This document shows, piece after piece, positions 24,983 to 33,693 of a stretch of 34,129 bases of DNA (within the stretch, counting starts at the first letter, position 1; each line of letters begins with the position of its first letter). The translations under genes and the position numbers were made by a program. A model generated the notes under the pieces. It was given only the letters and a program-made list of their open reading frames with translations. It was not told where the DNA came from and searched no databases. The DNA comes from Paenibacillus sp. Soil787 (lineage in GTDB: Bacteria > Bacillota > Bacilli > Paenibacillales > NBRC-103111): positions 41,485-75,613 of the forward strand of contig NZ_LMSP01000016.1 in NCBI RefSeq assembly GCF_001429545.1, given 5' to 3'.

Positions 24983-25237
24983 ATGATGAAATCTACGGGA
25001 ATTGTAAGAAAAGTTGACGAATTGGGTCGCGTTGTTATTCCAATCGAGTTGCGCCGCACGTTGGGTATTGGCGAGAAAGACGCTTTGGAGATTTATGTAG
25101 ACGGCGAGCGCATCATGTTGAAGAAATATGAGCCTGCTTGTATCTTCTGCGGTAATGCTGAGAACGTTTCTTACTTCAAAGGAAAAATTGTTTGTCATAT
25201 TTGTTTATCAGAAATGCCAACACCTGTGACAAAATAA
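24983..25237 (+). CDS. abrB: Transition-state regulator AbrB with a C-terminal CXXC pair
   Basis: This 84-residue DNA-binding protein has residues 1-52 almost the same as B. subtilis AbrB (STGIVRKVDELGRVVIPIEL, RRTLGIGEKDALEIYVD), the swapped-hairpin domain. The C-terminal part differs: instead of the helical dimerisation segment of B. subtilis it carries CIFC, 14 residues, CHIC, which looks like a small zinc-binding knuckle. AbrB represses stationary-phase genes in exponential growth, including spoVG. GAAAGGGG lies before the first of two adjacent ATGs. It is flanked by minus-strand genes and has its own promoter, Spo0A box and terminator. Confidence 0.95.
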   Translation: MMKSTGIVRKVDELGRVVIPIELRRTLGIGEKDALEIYVDGERIMLKKYEPACIFCGNAENVSYFKGKIVCHICLSEMPTPVTK

Positions 25238-25306
25238 GAAAAGTAGTATATAATAGAAGTAGCACTTATCCTATTGGTAATTCTAACCTTTTTCATATCT
25301 CCTCTA

Positions 25307-25351
25307 ATCTCTAATTTGTTGGCTTCGGCCACGGATTAGAGATCTTTTTTT
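25307..25351 (+). terminator. Rho-independent terminator after abrB
   Basis: ATCTCTAAT pairs with ATTAGAGAT, with an inner GGC-TTCG-GCC stem and tetraloop; CTTTTTTT follows on the plus strand. Confidence 0.92.
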
Positions 25352-25376
25352 GTCCGGAAAACAATTAGCGCCGAAT

Positions 25377-25404
25377 GTGGCGGGAACGCTGCACTTCCCG
25401 CGCG
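25377..25404. other. GC-rich hairpin after rsmI
   Basis: GGCGGGAA and TTCCCGC.GCC pair around an 8-base loop directly beyond the rsmI stop. No T run follows on the minus strand, so it is at best an imperfect terminator; it could also stabilise the rsmI 3' end. Confidence 0.45.
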
Positions 25405-25406
25405 CC

Positions 25407-26294
25407 TTAGCGCTCGAGTAGTGCATTGTATACATCACGCTTGGATATCCCCCGGTCATTTGCGACCAACTTCAGTGCGTCCTTGCGATTACTCCCGCTT
25501 TGCTCGTAGTGCCGGGTATGCTCGCCCAGCGTCATCGCCTCCCACCACGCATCGGCTGCTTCGCGGGCCGCCTTCTCCGATGCGCCTTCGGCGATCACGC
25601 AGTATTCGCCCTGAGGCGGGTACTGCTCTAAGTGCGCGAGGCACTCTGCGATGGTGCCCCGCAGGAACTCCTCGTACCGCTTCGTCAGCTCGCGGGCGAG
25701 ACAAACCCGGCGCTCCTCCCCCCACACTTCCGCCATGCGGGTAAGTGTTTTCTCCACGCGGTGCGGGGACTCATAGAACAGCAGCGTATCCTGCGTATGC
25801 AGCAGCCCTTCAAGCACCTTCGTCTGATCCTTTTTCTCCCGGGGGAGAAACCCGACGAAGGTGAAACGCTCTGTCGGCAAGCCTGATGCAATCAGCGCCG
25901 ACAGGGCCGCATTCGCGCCGGGGATGGGCACCACCGGCACGCTCTGCTCTACGGCCATCCTCACCAGGTCATAGCCTGGATCGGAGATAGCCGGCAGCCC
26001 TGCATCGCTGACCAGCGCGATGCTCTGGCCTTCAAGCAGCAAGCGGACGAGTTCGGGTCCGCTTGCTTGCTTGTTGTGTTCGTGATAGCTGACGAGTCGC
26101 GTAGCGACCTCGAAGTGCGTCAGCAGCTTGCGTGTTTGCCGCGTGTCCTCGGCGGCAATCATGCTCACTTCCTTCAGGGTGCGAATCGCACGGAAGGTCA
26201 TATCTTCTAGGTTGCCTATCGGTGTGGCAACCAGGTACAGCGTTCCTACGCCGCTTCCATCCTCGCGATAGCTCTTTTGCACATTCAAGCTCAA
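25407..26294 (-). CDS. rsmI: 16S rRNA 2'-O-ribose methyltransferase RsmI
   Basis: This 295-residue tetrapyrrole-methylase-fold enzyme methylates C1402 of 16S rRNA (E. coli numbering). GTLYLVATPIGNLEDMTFRA, EDTR, SDAGLPAISDPGY and IPGANAALSALIASGLP are intact. I set the start at TTG 26292-26294, because AGAGGG lies 8 nt before it and the size then fits B. subtilis YabC; an upstream in-frame GTG (26312) has no ribosome site. Most of the gene is visibly G+C richer than its surroundings. In B. subtilis yazA lies between trmN6 and this gene; it is absent here. Confidence 0.95.
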   Translation of the reverse strand: MSLNVQKSYREDGSGVGTLYLVATPIGNLEDMTFRAIRTLKEVSMIAAEDTRQTRKLLTHFEVATRLVSYHEHNKQASGPELVRLLLEGQSIALVSDAGLPAISDPGYDLVRMAVEQSVPVVPIPGANAALSALIASGLPTERFTFVGFLPREKKDQTKVLEGLLHTQDTLLFYESPHRVEKTLTRMAEVWGEERRVCLARELTKRYEEFLRGTIAECLAHLEQYPPQGEYCVIAEGASEKAAREAADAWWEAMTLGEHTRHYEQSGSNRKDALKLVANDRGISKRDVYNALLER

Positions 26295-26325
26295 TGTTAT
26301 TTCCCTCTTCACTTTTTTATGATTA

Positions 26326-26385
26326 TTCTTACGAAAACTCTAAGGTTATGCTTCCGAAGCTAGTTTTCTTACGAAAACTCTAAGG
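26326..26385. repeat. Two perfect 20-bp direct repeats, 40 bp apart
   Basis: TTCTTACGAAAACTCTAAGG occurs at 26326-26345 and 26366-26385. The right copy contains the stop codon and last codons of the trmN6-like gene; between the copies is a small inverted repeat (CTTCCGAAG). This is where yazA stands in B. subtilis, so it may be the scar of a deletion or an inserted short repeat. Confidence 0.85.
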
Positions 26386-27130
26386 AGCTTCTGCCCCCGT
26401 AGTAAATTTCTTTCAGTTCTTTACAATACTCTTGATTGTCATCATAAACAATAAGCGGCGGTAAGGTGCGGATCTCTGGCTTTCCATCCTTCATTCCCTC
26501 GATCAACACCATCATCGCTTCTTCCCCAGCACGTGCGTGCACATAACGAATGCGCTTCGGCTCAAGACGATACTGCCTCATTAAGCAGCAGATATCGATT
26601 AAACGCGTAGCCCGGTGGACCATCGCCACTTTACCGCCAGCCTTCACTAACTTTGCGCTTGCCGCAATGACATCTTCCAGGTTGCAATATATTTCATGAC
26701 GAGCCGCAGCGAAGTGCTCATTGGCGTTCTGCTCACCGTTAGGTACAGGCAGATAGGGAGGATTCACCGTTACGACATCGAATTGGCCATGGCCTAAGGT
26801 TTCATGAATGGTTTTCAGATCCCCCTGGAGCATATGCAGCCGCTCTTCCAACCCATTAATCGTTGTATTGCGAACCGCCATATCCGCGAGCCGTTCTTGA
26901 ATTTCAACACCCCAAATCTCAGCGCGTGTCCGCGTTGTTAGCAGCAGAGGGACGACCCCATTGCCCGTACATAAATCAATCATGCGCCCTTTGGGAGACA
27001 CACTGCAGAACCGGCCTAGCAGGACAGCATCTAGAGAAAAGCTGAACACTTCGTCACTCTGAATAATTTTCAAATCATACGTCAATAAATCATCAATTCG
27101 TTCGGTAGGTCTTAAATGTACTTGCTTCAT
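26369..27130 (-). CDS. TrmN6-like tRNA/nucleic-acid adenine-N6 methyltransferase (YabB)
   Basis: This 253-residue Rossmann methyltransferase has SAM motif DLCTGNGVVPLLL, GVEIQERLADMAVRN and the N6-methylase motif NPPY within VTVNPPYLPV. Its relatives modify A37 of tRNA-Val in E. coli (TrmN6/YfiC); the target in Firmicutes is inferred. GGAG lies 8 nt before the ATG at 27130. Its last five residues (SLEFS) are encoded by a 20-bp repeat that recurs just downstream, so the natural C terminus may have been altered. It follows the yabA terminator and has no obvious promoter. Confidence 0.88.
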   Translation of the reverse strand: MKQVHLRPTERIDDLLTYDLKIIQSDEVFSFSLDAVLLGRFCSVSPKGRMIDLCTGNGVVPLLLTTRTRAEIWGVEIQERLADMAVRNTTINGLEERLHMLQGDLKTIHETLGHGQFDVVTVNPPYLPVPNGEQNANEHFAAARHEIYCNLEDVIAASAKLVKAGGKVAMVHRATRLIDICCLMRQYRLEPKRIRYVHARAGEEAMMVLIEGMKDGKPEIRTLPPLIVYDDNQEYCKELKEIYYGGRSSLEFS

Positions 27131-27171
27131 ACGTATTCTCCGTCATTTCCTTTCTAGTCTGTGCATTATGG

Positions 27172-27201
27172 AAAAAAACCGTAAGGCATACACCCCTACG
27201 G
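27172..27201 (-). terminator. Terminator after yabA
   Basis: ACCGTA and TACGGT pair with an inner AGG/CCT helix and are followed by TTTTTTT on the minus strand, 11 bp beyond the yabA stop. Confidence 0.82.
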
Positions 27202-27211
27202 TCAAAATCAC

Positions 27212-27553
27212 TTATTTATTTAAAAAGGATAAGCAAAACAAACAATCTCCCTCGGTCCGAAGGTGTCCATAATACACATTGCAAATATGAAAACCTTCAT
27301 TATACAAGCGAGTCAAATTATCATAACCTGCTCCAGGTAACGGAAGTGGCTCCTCCGCCTCTCCTACTGGCTGCTCAACAATCGTTTCCTCTTGTCGGAT
27401 CAGTTTGCGGAGCTGCTGATTCTCTATGCTTAATCTCTTATTTTCTTCGATGAGGTTAATTATTTGTTTCTTTAAGGCACCCAACTCGGCATAAGTGGCA
27501 CCCATACGCTCTTCGATCCCATCTATTTGTCCAAAAATGTCTTGTTTATCCAC
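27212..27553 (-). CDS. yabA: Replication initiation control protein YabA
   Basis: This 113-residue protein binds DnaA and DnaN in B. subtilis and prevents over-initiation. The N-terminal half is a leucine-rich coiled coil (residues about 5-55); a Pro/Glu linker follows, and the C terminus GYDNLTRLYNEGFHICNVYY with GDCLFCLSFLNK carries the His/Cys zinc site. I chose GTG at 27553 (product MDKQDIF), behind AGAGGTG, as this matches the family start; an ATG further upstream has no suitable SD. It follows ricT at 59 bp and ends in a terminator. Confidence 0.95.
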   Translation of the reverse strand: MDKQDIFGQIDGIEERMGATYAELGALKKQIINLIEENKRLSIENQQLRKLIRQEETIVEQPVGEAEEPLPLPGAGYDNLTRLYNEGFHICNVYYGHLRTEGDCLFCLSFLNK

Positions 27554-27612
27554 GCTTTCACCTCTAGTGCCATGCATGCTTACTGGCCAGCGCCTCCTTG
27601 GATACTATACCT

Positions 27613-28416
27613 CTACTCCTGTTCAACTACATCATCGAAAGGTAAATCAAGTGCTTTACCAAGGTCAAACAATTGAACCTTCGCCGTACGTTCTTTGATA
27701 TTTAGTCCAAGTACCTTACCATTCCCAAAAGAAGTGATGACATGTCTACCTACGGTTGGCAGTGAATCCTTCGCGCTCTCGTAGTTATCATGTTCATATT
27801 TCAAGCAACACATTAACCGTCCGCATAATCCCGAAATTTTCGTTGGGTTAAGCGATAAGTTCTGGTCCTTCGCCATTTTAATGGATACGGGTTCAAAATC
27901 ACCTAAGAACGAGGAACAGCACAGAATTCGCCCACACGGACCTATACCTCCAAGCATCTTCGCTTCATCCCGTACACCAATTTGACGCAGCTCGATTCTT
28001 GTCCGGAAAATACTCGCCAAATCCTTCACGAGCTCGCGGAAATCAACGCGCCCTTCAGCCGTAAAATAAAAAATAATTTTATTGCGATCAAAGGTATACT
28101 CTACGTCCACGAGCTTCATCTTAAGACTGTGGTCTTTAATTTTCTCGTGACACGTTTGGAAGGCATCTTTGGCTGCTTTCTTATTTTCTTCAACCAAATC
28201 AGCATCCGAGTCATCCGCAATGCGAATCACCTTTTTGAGAGGAAGAACGACGTCATTTTCTTTGACATTCTTCTTTCCAACAACCACTTTGCCGTATTCA
28301 ACTCCGCGAGCGGTTTCAACAATAACGGCACTTTCTTTCTCAATTGGCAAATCAATCGGATCAAAATAATATATTTTACCCGCTTTCTTGAAGCGGACGC
28401 CAACTACCGAATACAT
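27613..28416 (-). CDS. ricT: RicT (YaaT), PSP1-domain subunit of the RicAFT complex
   Basis: This 267-residue PSP1 protein has six conserved cysteines in GPCGRILCCSSFL (C161, C166, C167) and SGLCGRLMCCLKYE (C198, C203, C204). In B. subtilis RicA, RicF and RicT form a complex with [4Fe-4S] clusters that aids RNase Y cleavage of mRNAs and affects Spo0A phosphorylation. Only one base separates it from the holB stop, so they are translationally coupled. Length is normal. Confidence 0.96.
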   Translation of the reverse strand: MYSVVGVRFKKAGKIYYFDPIDLPIEKESAVIVETARGVEYGKVVVGKKNVKENDVVLPLKKVIRIADDSDADLVEENKKAAKDAFQTCHEKIKDHSLKMKLVDVEYTFDRNKIIFYFTAEGRVDFRELVKDLASIFRTRIELRQIGVRDEAKMLGGIGPCGRILCCSSFLGDFEPVSIKMAKDQNLSLNPTKISGLCGRLMCCLKYEHDNYESAKDSLPTVGRHVITSFGNGKVLGLNIKERTAKVQLFDLGKALDLPFDDVVEQE

Positions 28417-28417
28417 C

Positions 28418-29395
28418 TTACACCCCCTGCATCTCCACGAGCATTTTCTCTATAACCAGCTGAGAATTGGCGTTGAAACGCAGTCGTTTTTGTAAATCTA
28501 CGGCTTGCTCCATCATACGCACCCATACTGAGACATCCCGGCTGAACGCGAGGGAGCTCATCCAGTCCAGCTGATCATTATAAACAAGCTTATCTCTTCG
28601 CTCCAGGCGCAACTGCACCATATCTTTAAACCAGAGAATCAACATGTCGAAAAGACTCGACATATGATCCGCTAGCTCCGTTTTGACTATCCGTTGCTGC
28701 ACCGTAATCATGGAAGTAGGGAAACGTGTGAGCGTCTCCTTTGCTAATTGTAACACTACGGTTCTCATTTCTGCAAACCAATTCGCAGCAATTAACTCCC
28801 TAGCTGCTTGCAATCCTGCCGTTAAATGTGCGGCGGGCTGTACAAGCGATGCGGGATGCCCCTCTTCCAGAAGCGTCAACACCATCTGCTCACGTGGCAT
28901 TGGCGTGAAATTAACCCACTGCGCCCGCGATTGAATCGTCGGCAGCAAGGCATTGCCATTCTCAGTAATGAGAATCGCGACCACACGTGAGTTCGGTTCT
29001 TCTAGAAACTTCAACAGGCTATTAGCAGCCTGTACGGTCATTTTATCCGCATGATACAGGATATATATTTTAGTTCCGGAGGCTGTAGCGCGGTAAGCAA
29101 ACTCCTTTTGCAGCTCACGAATTTGTTCAATCTTAATCGAAGCTCCGTCAGGCGCAACTATGTGTAGATCCGGATGATTACGATGCTCAACCTTACGGCA
29201 TTCCAAACATTCGCCGCATGCCTCTTCAGTCCCGTGCTGACAGTAGATCGCTTTAGCCAAAGCTATAGCCATCTCCGAGCGTCCAGTCCCTACTGGCCCA
29301 CTAAATATATAGGCGTGAGACAGCTTGTCTTGCCGCAGCCCGTTCTGCAGAAGCTGCTTGGCCGCCGCTTGCCCCGGTATGGCTTGAAAGGACAT
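28418..29395 (-). CDS. holB: DNA polymerase III subunit delta prime
   Basis: This 325-residue clamp-loader subunit has an AAA+ N-terminal domain (HAYIFSGPVGTGRSEMAIAL, a degenerate P-loop) with a zinc site (CGECLECRKVEH, preceded by CQHG) and the sensor region ILYHADKMTVQAANSLLKFLEEP, conserved in delta prime/tau proteins. The C-terminal helical part mediates pentamer assembly. The order tmk-yaaQ-yaaR-holB-yaaT is the same as in B. subtilis. Upstream lies copy C of the GGATAAACG hairpin. Confidence 0.95.
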   Translation of the reverse strand: MSFQAIPGQAAAKQLLQNGLRQDKLSHAYIFSGPVGTGRSEMAIALAKAIYCQHGTEEACGECLECRKVEHRNHPDLHIVAPDGASIKIEQIRELQKEFAYRATASGTKIYILYHADKMTVQAANSLLKFLEEPNSRVVAILITENGNALLPTIQSRAQWVNFTPMPREQMVLTLLEEGHPASLVQPAAHLTAGLQAARELIAANWFAEMRTVVLQLAKETLTRFPTSMITVQQRIVKTELADHMSSLFDMLILWFKDMVQLRLERRDKLVYNDQLDWMSSLAFSRDVSVWVRMMEQAVDLQKRLRFNANSQLVIEKMLVEMQGV

Positions 29396-29416
29396 TAGAA
29401 ATACGCTCCATCCCGA

Positions 29417-29459
29417 GGATAAACGTTACACTGTCCTTCCAGGACGAGTGTGTTTACCC
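29417..29459. repeat. GGATAAACG hairpin repeat, copy C
   Basis: GGATAAAC ... GTTTACCC enclose a second perfect stretch ACACT.TCCT-loop-AGGA.AGTGT, forming one long hairpin without a T run. It stands in the gap between yaaR and holB inside a probable operon, where it would be transcribed. Confidence 0.78.
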
Positions 29460-29505
29460 AGAAATATAAACATCATATAGCGTGAAACAACTATTTTCTT
29501 CTATT

Positions 29506-29952
29506 TTAAAATAACAAGTTAATCAGCATTCCTCGGATTTCTCCGATTTTGTGCAAAATTTCAATTCGACCTTGCTCGTTTTCTAACAATTCATCTGCTA
29601 ACGAAAGCAGTTCAAGATCGATTTCTTCCAAAAGCTTATATCGTTTCGAACGGCCGCGACGATCCCAGCCCTTCGTATCTCTTAAATTAACACCGCGGCG
29701 AGCGGTTTCCTCTAGAAACTGCTTAATCAACAGCTTATATTGCAAAAGCTCTCTCACCGTCATAGCCCGCGACAGGCGGTCACCCTGCAGCGTAATTTGC
29801 TGCACCATTTTGGATAACTGCTCCTGCGTGAATTTCTCATCCTGCTGCTGCATAATATCAGAGAAATTCCGGGGGGCCATCTGTGGCGGCGGGACGTTCT
29901 CATTCACTTTGACGTTCTTACCGATGGGCTGCCACCCCGGATTAATTTTCAA
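29506..29952 (-). CDS. yaaR: YaaR family protein (DUF327)
   Basis: This 148-residue soluble, mostly helical protein matches the YaaR/DUF327 family of Firmicutes; its function is unknown. The central region MVQQITLQGDRLSRAMTVRE and KGWDRRGRSKRYKLLEEID are typical. The start is TTG (29950-29952) behind AAGGGTGG; an overlapping ATG in another frame stops soon. It lies between darA and holB, with hairpin repeats on both sides, and is likely co-transcribed with them. Confidence 0.9.
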   Translation of the reverse strand: MKINPGWQPIGKNVKVNENVPPPQMAPRNFSDIMQQQDEKFTQEQLSKMVQQITLQGDRLSRAMTVRELLQYKLLIKQFLEETARRGVNLRDTKGWDRRGRSKRYKLLEEIDLELLSLADELLENEQGRIEILHKIGEIRGMLINLLF

Positions 29953-29988
29953 GACGCATCCACCCTTGTTTATGTCTGATTGAACCTC

Positions 29989-30035
29989 GGATAAACGGGA
30001 TCGCCGTCCTTGTCTAACGAGGATCAGCGCTTATC
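29989..30035. repeat. GGATAAACG hairpin repeat, copy D
   Basis: GGATAAACGGGATCG ... AGCGCTTATC forms an imperfect hairpin related to copies A-C, located between darA and yaaR, 4 bp after the darA stop. It is the most divergent of the four copies. Confidence 0.65.
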
Positions 30036-30038
30036 AAC

Positions 30039-31074
<1,036 letters not shown>

Positions 31075-31114
31075 GCTTCCTCCTGCATGCTGCTTTACCA
31101 GATCATGGAATGGT

Positions 31115-32617
31115 TTATGTGTATATCTTTAGCTTTTGTGTCTCCCCAAATTCGGTTCCTTGAAACTTGATTCCGTTTGCGGCCAATTGCAGTAAGGCTT
31201 CGACTACAGAAGCCGAGATGATTTCGCCAGGGTATAAATAGGGAATTCCCGGTGGATAAGGGATTACCATATCCGCAGAACGCTTCCCGACCGCCCCCTG
31301 AACACTAACCTGACTAAACGCGCTGTCTCGTGATTTTTTAGAGATATCTCTCATATCAAAAGCAACTGGTGAAGAGATTGGAGTATAGTAGGGTAATTTA
31401 AGTATATTCGAGATTGGCGCCTGAAGTTCCTTCTTTTGTATGGGAACGTCAAAACAAATGTTAGTTAATACTTCGACAATTCTTAACATATCTTCTCTGG
31501 TGGAAGCAGGGGTGAATACAAGAAGCACTTGGCGCCCGTCCGTCATTTCGACAAAGCAGTCTTGAGCTTCTAGCCTTTCTTTGAGCTCGGTGCCAGATAA
31601 CGTATTCGTCGCATCATAGATGGCTATTTTAAATGGATCTGCAGTTTCAATTTCTTGACTCTGATTTCCCGGAAGCTCTCTTGGATGATAACCAAATGCG
31701 GTAAGTTCATCAAGCAGCGACCTGAACTCTTTTACAACAGCTAGTCCTTGTTCTAGCCAGTTCCTGCCTTCCGTATGCATTCTCTTCCTAGCCAAATCTA
31801 GTGATGCCATTATAGGATAAGAGGGACTTGAGCTCTGCAGCATAGCAAGTAATTGTTGGATTGCCTGTCGGTCTATCCGCGGTCCTTGGACATGCAGCAT
31901 AGCCCCCATGGTCATTGCGGTTAGCATCTTGTGCGTGGATTGCACCACAGCATCAGCCCCTTGCGATAATGCGGATGCCGGCACCTCAGGATGAAATCCA
32001 TAGTGCGCCCCGTGTGCTTCATCCACCAACAACAGCTTCCCATGTTCATGCATCAACTCAGCGAAAGGCTTCAGATTAACGCCATTACCGTAGTAATTAG
32101 GATTAGTAATAAAAAGCCCCTTAGCCTCCGAATACTGCAATAATGCTTGCTTAACATCATCGATAGCTAATCTTGTTGCCACACCTGATTCCGGATGAAT
32201 GCCAGGAGCTATGAACACTGCTTTGGCACCGGCTAACATTAGCCCATGAATGACCGACTTATGTACATTCCTCTGCACCAGAATGATATCATCTTTCCCA
32301 CATACGGCAGAAATCATGGCTAAATTACCAACCGTACTCCCACCTATCAGAAAATACGTTTCCTCCGCTCCAAAGCAATCCGCCGCTAGCTGCTCGGCCT
32401 CACGAATGACACCCTCTGCATGATGTAAATCGTCAAGACCCGTAATTTCCGTATAATCGATAGACATCACCGTCTTTAGGAAGCTTGTCCCTTCATCTAA
32501 TAAGCCTTGTCCAGATTTATGACCAGGTACATGAAAACTTGCAGGGTTCTTATCGTGATGGGCGACCATTGCTTCAAAAAGCGGCGCAGGTGACTGTTTT
32601 GAATATTGGCTGCTCAT
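31115..32617 (-). CDS. YaaO-type Orn/Lys/Arg decarboxylase
   Basis: This 500-residue PLP enzyme of the Orn/Lys/Arg decarboxylase group (fold type I) has the N-terminal HVPGHKSG, GGSTVGNLA, LLLVDEAHGAHYGFHPEVPA (Asp199) and STHKML with the PLP-binding Lys230. The C-terminal region includes PYPPGIPYLYPGE. B. subtilis YaaO and SpeA are relatives; whether the substrate is arginine, lysine or ornithine cannot be decided by eye. GGGGAG lies 10 nt before the ATG. It appears to be first in the tmk-darA-yaaR-holB-ricT-yabA operon. Confidence 0.93.
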   Translation of the reverse strand: MSSQYSKQSPAPLFEAMVAHHDKNPASFHVPGHKSGQGLLDEGTSFLKTVMSIDYTEITGLDDLHHAEGVIREAEQLAADCFGAEETYFLIGGSTVGNLAMISAVCGKDDIILVQRNVHKSVIHGLMLAGAKAVFIAPGIHPESGVATRLAIDDVKQALLQYSEAKGLFITNPNYYGNGVNLKPFAELMHEHGKLLLVDEAHGAHYGFHPEVPASALSQGADAVVQSTHKMLTAMTMGAMLHVQGPRIDRQAIQQLLAMLQSSSPSYPIMASLDLARKRMHTEGRNWLEQGLAVVKEFRSLLDELTAFGYHPRELPGNQSQEIETADPFKIAIYDATNTLSGTELKERLEAQDCFVEMTDGRQVLLVFTPASTREDMLRIVEVLTNICFDVPIQKKELQAPISNILKLPYYTPISSPVAFDMRDISKKSRDSAFSQVSVQGAVGKRSADMVIPYPPGIPYLYPGEIISASVVEALLQLAANGIKFQGTEFGETQKLKIYT

Positions 32618-32690
32618 GTTAATATGACTCCCCTAAGCTCATTGAGCTTTCTTTTTAATACCCTTATAGTAGTGGATTGACGCTAAAAAA

Positions 32691-32717
32691 ACAAAAAAAG
32701 CTTCCATAAGAAGCTTC
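32691..32717 (-). terminator. Terminator after gin
   Basis: AGAAGCTTC-TTATG-GAAGCTT followed by TTTTTTGTTTTTTT on the minus strand, right after the gin stop. Confidence 0.9.
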
Positions 32718-32722
32718 TCCCA

Positions 32723-32923
32723 TTAGTTCATATATTGTTTCGAATTGCCAATATAAAATGCTTTCTTCATCTGCCTCACAAAAAATGGATATTTCTGATC
32801 ATTTACATTCGTTTTGACCATTTCATTGCTGCACTCATCGCAGATAAAGGCCCTAATAATATGAATTCCGCCAATCCGCTGCTGCTCGCAGATCATACAT
32901 ACCCCTATTCGGTTCTCCTCCAT
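32723..32923 (-). CDS. csfB: Anti-sigma-G factor Gin (CsfB)
   Basis: This 66-residue zinc-binding protein has CMIC and CDEC pairs in the Gin context (GIHIIRAFICDECSNEMVKT). In B. subtilis CsfB/Gin, made under sigma-F, keeps sigma-G inactive in the forespore until engulfment, and also acts on sigma-E in the mother cell. I start at the ATG 32923, behind GGGGTGATC; a longer frame from a TTG at 32968 would cross the promoter listed at 32950-32979. It has its own terminator. xpaC and yaaN, which follow csfB in B. subtilis, are not present here. Confidence 0.92.
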   Translation of the reverse strand: MEENRIGVCMICEQQRIGGIHIIRAFICDECSNEMVKTNVNDQKYPFFVRQMKKAFYIGNSKQYMN

Positions 32924-32949
32924 ATGATCACCCCACGATCTTTTTCTAT

Positions 32950-32979
32950 TAGTATATCCGAATCGCAATTCTCCTAAAC
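32950..32979 (-). promoter_or_regulatory. Sigma-F-type promoter of gin
   Basis: GTTTA (32975-32979), 15 bp, GGATATACTA (32950-32959) on the minus strand fits the sigma-F pattern GYWTA-N15/16-GGNRANAMTR with one mismatch. Position about 27 bp from the ATG is suitable, and csfB is sigma-F dependent in B. subtilis. Confidence 0.72.
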
Positions 32980-33058
32980 TAGCTAAACGCTCATATTTTG
33001 GAAGGCATGTACCGATATAGTCTTATATCAGGCTAACCGCCTTGCGGAGGTCATCAAC

Positions 33059-33586
33059 ATGTCAACCAAACAGGAGCCAAATCTCTCCAAACAATCTACC
33101 ATTTATAGCTATACTTTAATGAAGCGAATATATCATTCCCTGTATAAAATAATTGTTTATTTTATGCTGCTGATACTAGCGCTCCTTTACAATTTTGACC
33201 CTACGAACTGGCTGCCTCTCTTAGTCAGCTATCCGCTTCTTCTTATCTTCCATTCTTTGCTCATCCGGATCTATTTTCAGTTTACGATTGGAATGGCTAT
33301 GAGAGGCTGGTCATACCGCTGGGGTGTCTTTTGGTGTGGATTCTTGCCAGAGGGAAATGCCTCCATACGATTGGTATCCAGAATACAACTTACTTTATTC
33401 TGGATTGGCCTTGCAATGATTACGCTTCTTTATCCATGGATACCCGAGAAATGGTTATTCCATCTCACAATCTTTCATGTCTGGATGCTCATGCCGCGGC
33501 TGTGGATGCTTTTCCGGTTTCGACCGTTCCGCAAAGCTGGCTTGATTAAGATCACAGGTAAGGACACTTCTTGCTACATGCAGTAG
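33059..33586 (+). CDS. Membrane protein of unknown function
   Basis: This 175-residue protein has about four transmembrane segments (roughly residues 28-46, 52-74, 108-126 and 130-150) separated by short basic, aromatic loops (RGWSYRWGVFW, RLWMLFRFRPFRKAG). GCGGAGGTC lies upstream of the ATG at a good distance, and a terminator follows. It is divergent from gin. I do not recognise the family; the location, where B. subtilis has xpaC, does not make it XpaC, which is a different soluble protein. A role connected with Gin is only a guess. Confidence 0.8.
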   Translation: MSTKQEPNLSKQSTIYSYTLMKRIYHSLYKIIVYFMLLILALLYNFDPTNWLPLLVSYPLLLIFHSLLIRIYFQFTIGMAMRGWSYRWGVFWCGFLPEGNASIRLVSRIQLTLFWIGLAMITLLYPWIPEKWLFHLTIFHVWMLMPRLWMLFRFRPFRKAGLIKITGKDTSCYMQ

Positions 33587-33606
33587 CTATTCTTGAAATG
33601 TTGTAG

Positions 33607-33637
33607 ATAAGAGCCTCTATCTATGGGCTCTTATTTG
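33607..33637 (+). terminator. Terminator after the membrane-protein gene
   Basis: ATAAGAGCC and GGGCTCTTAT pair around TCTATCTAT; TTTGTTAT follows on the plus strand. Confidence 0.82.
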
Positions 33638-33693
33638 TTATAAATAATGGGATATGTCTTAACTTGTAGCTATTAGGTTGAATCATGCAGACA

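Noticed and set aside
26326..26385. Insertion-sequence ends
   Set aside because: The repeats are direct, not inverted, only 20 bp apart, and no transposase fragment is present.
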